Part shown: one piece after another, positions 33,796-33,881 of the stretch
How the letters are laid out: each line of letters begins with the position of its first letter
How positions within the stretch are numbered: position 1 is the stretch's first letter
Assembly (NCBI RefSeq): GCF_000381125.1
Contig: NZ_KB905959.1
Span: forward strand, 1 to 33,881
Reading direction: 5' to 3'
DNA from: Caldimonas manganoxidans ATCC BAA-369
GTDB lineage: Bacteria > Pseudomonadota > Gammaproteobacteria > Burkholderiales > Burkholderiaceae_C
DNA length: 33,881 nucleotides
Made by a program: the position numbers and the translations under genes
Notes under the pieces: generated by a model
The model's input: only the letters and a program-made list of their open reading frames with translations
Told to the model about the DNA's origin: nothing
The model's database searches: none

Positions 33796-33881
33796 ATGGG
33801 CATTGCCGTAGAAGCTCTGTTCACCAGCGCGCTGGGCTTGCAGCCGCCGTGGGTCGTCGATGACGTCAGGCTCGACACCGC
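33796..33881 (+). CDS. ISL3-family transposase, N-terminal 28 residues (partial)
   Basis: From the ATG at 33796 the sequence reads MGIAVEALFTSALGLQPPWV, then VDDVRLDT, and leaves the window. This is a typical ISL3 transposase N terminus (the family has LFxxALGLxxPWxVxxVxLD, before the zinc-finger and DDE domains). AGGAGG lies 8 nt upstream. Whether the gene is intact cannot be seen. Confidence 0.85.
   Translation, partial: MGIAVEALFTSALGLQPPWVVDDVRLDT

Larger units (their letters stand above)
33662..33881 (+). mobile_element. ISL3-family insertion sequence, left end (runs off the window)
   Basis: GGCTCTTCGTCATTTCGTG from 33662 is an ISL3-type terminal repeat start (family ends commonly begin GGCTCTT or GGGTCT). 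It is followed by a 134-nt leader and the transposase gene. ISL3 elements make 8-bp target duplications, which would be the 8 bp ending at 33661, but the other end lies outside the window. Confidence 0.78.

Overview
The window is GC-rich chromosomal DNA of a betaproteobacterium, most likely of the order Burkholderiales and close to the Comamonadaceae. The reasons are the block order (pgk-pyk, fba-purC-purE-purK-Sua5, dacA-dat-ybeD-lipB-lipA), the protein sequences, and the TAAAAT-type -10 boxes. It is almost entirely housekeeping DNA, but both ends are cut by insertion sequences: an IS5-family element has truncated the 5-formyltetrahydrofolate cyclo-ligase gene on the left, and an ISL3-family element has truncated an AraC-type regulator gene on the right.

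Layout. 1-602: IS5-family end and the broken folate gene. 721-2598: a conserved membrane protein of unknown function and the AzlC/AzlD branched-chain amino acid exporter. 2605-9213 (minus): an aerobic terminal oxidase operon of coxMNOP type. It encodes subunit II with a fused cytochrome c, subunit I, two subunit III-like proteins, a subunit IV-like protein and a heme O synthase, led by two small membrane proteins. 9385-14255: lower glycolysis (pgk, pyk, fba) with a DUF481 outer membrane protein between. 14326-18941: purine synthesis (purC, purE, purK), a CnoX-type thioredoxin and the Sua5 tRNA-t6A enzyme. 18968-19933: an SGNH-fold lipoprotein that appears to have lost its catalytic residues. 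19927-23432: PBP4 (dacB), facing tsaB-rimI-udg. 23442-25561 (minus): hemB-corA. 25672-25790: an unannotated structured small RNA with an anti-Shine-Dalgarno loop. 25868-28364: HemJ, a VanZ-like protein, a 2Fe-2S ferredoxin and an alpha/beta hydrolase. 28425-33349: PBP5-type carboxypeptidase, D-amino acid transaminase, YbeD, a Sel1-repeat protein, and the lipoate genes lipB-lipA. 33352-33881: AraC remnant and ISL3 element.

How the genes fit together. HemB, HemJ, CtaB and the cox genes together cover heme supply and its use in a respiratory oxidase. LipB-LipA lipoylate the dehydrogenases that receive pyruvate from the pgk/pyk/fba glycolytic block. TsaB and Sua5 both serve the tRNA t6A modification. 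DacB, DacA and Dat all act on D-alanine and peptidoglycan.

The items most worth a second look are the small RNA at 25672-25790 with its operator-like promoter, the catalytically degenerate SGNH lipoprotein, purC lying directly behind a strong terminator, a HexR-like palindrome before pyk, and a recurring pattern of -10-like hexamers 6-9 nt before start codons that suggests leaderless mRNAs. I see no CRISPR array, prophage, tRNA or rRNA. Every protein call rests on motif and sequence recognition, not on a database search.
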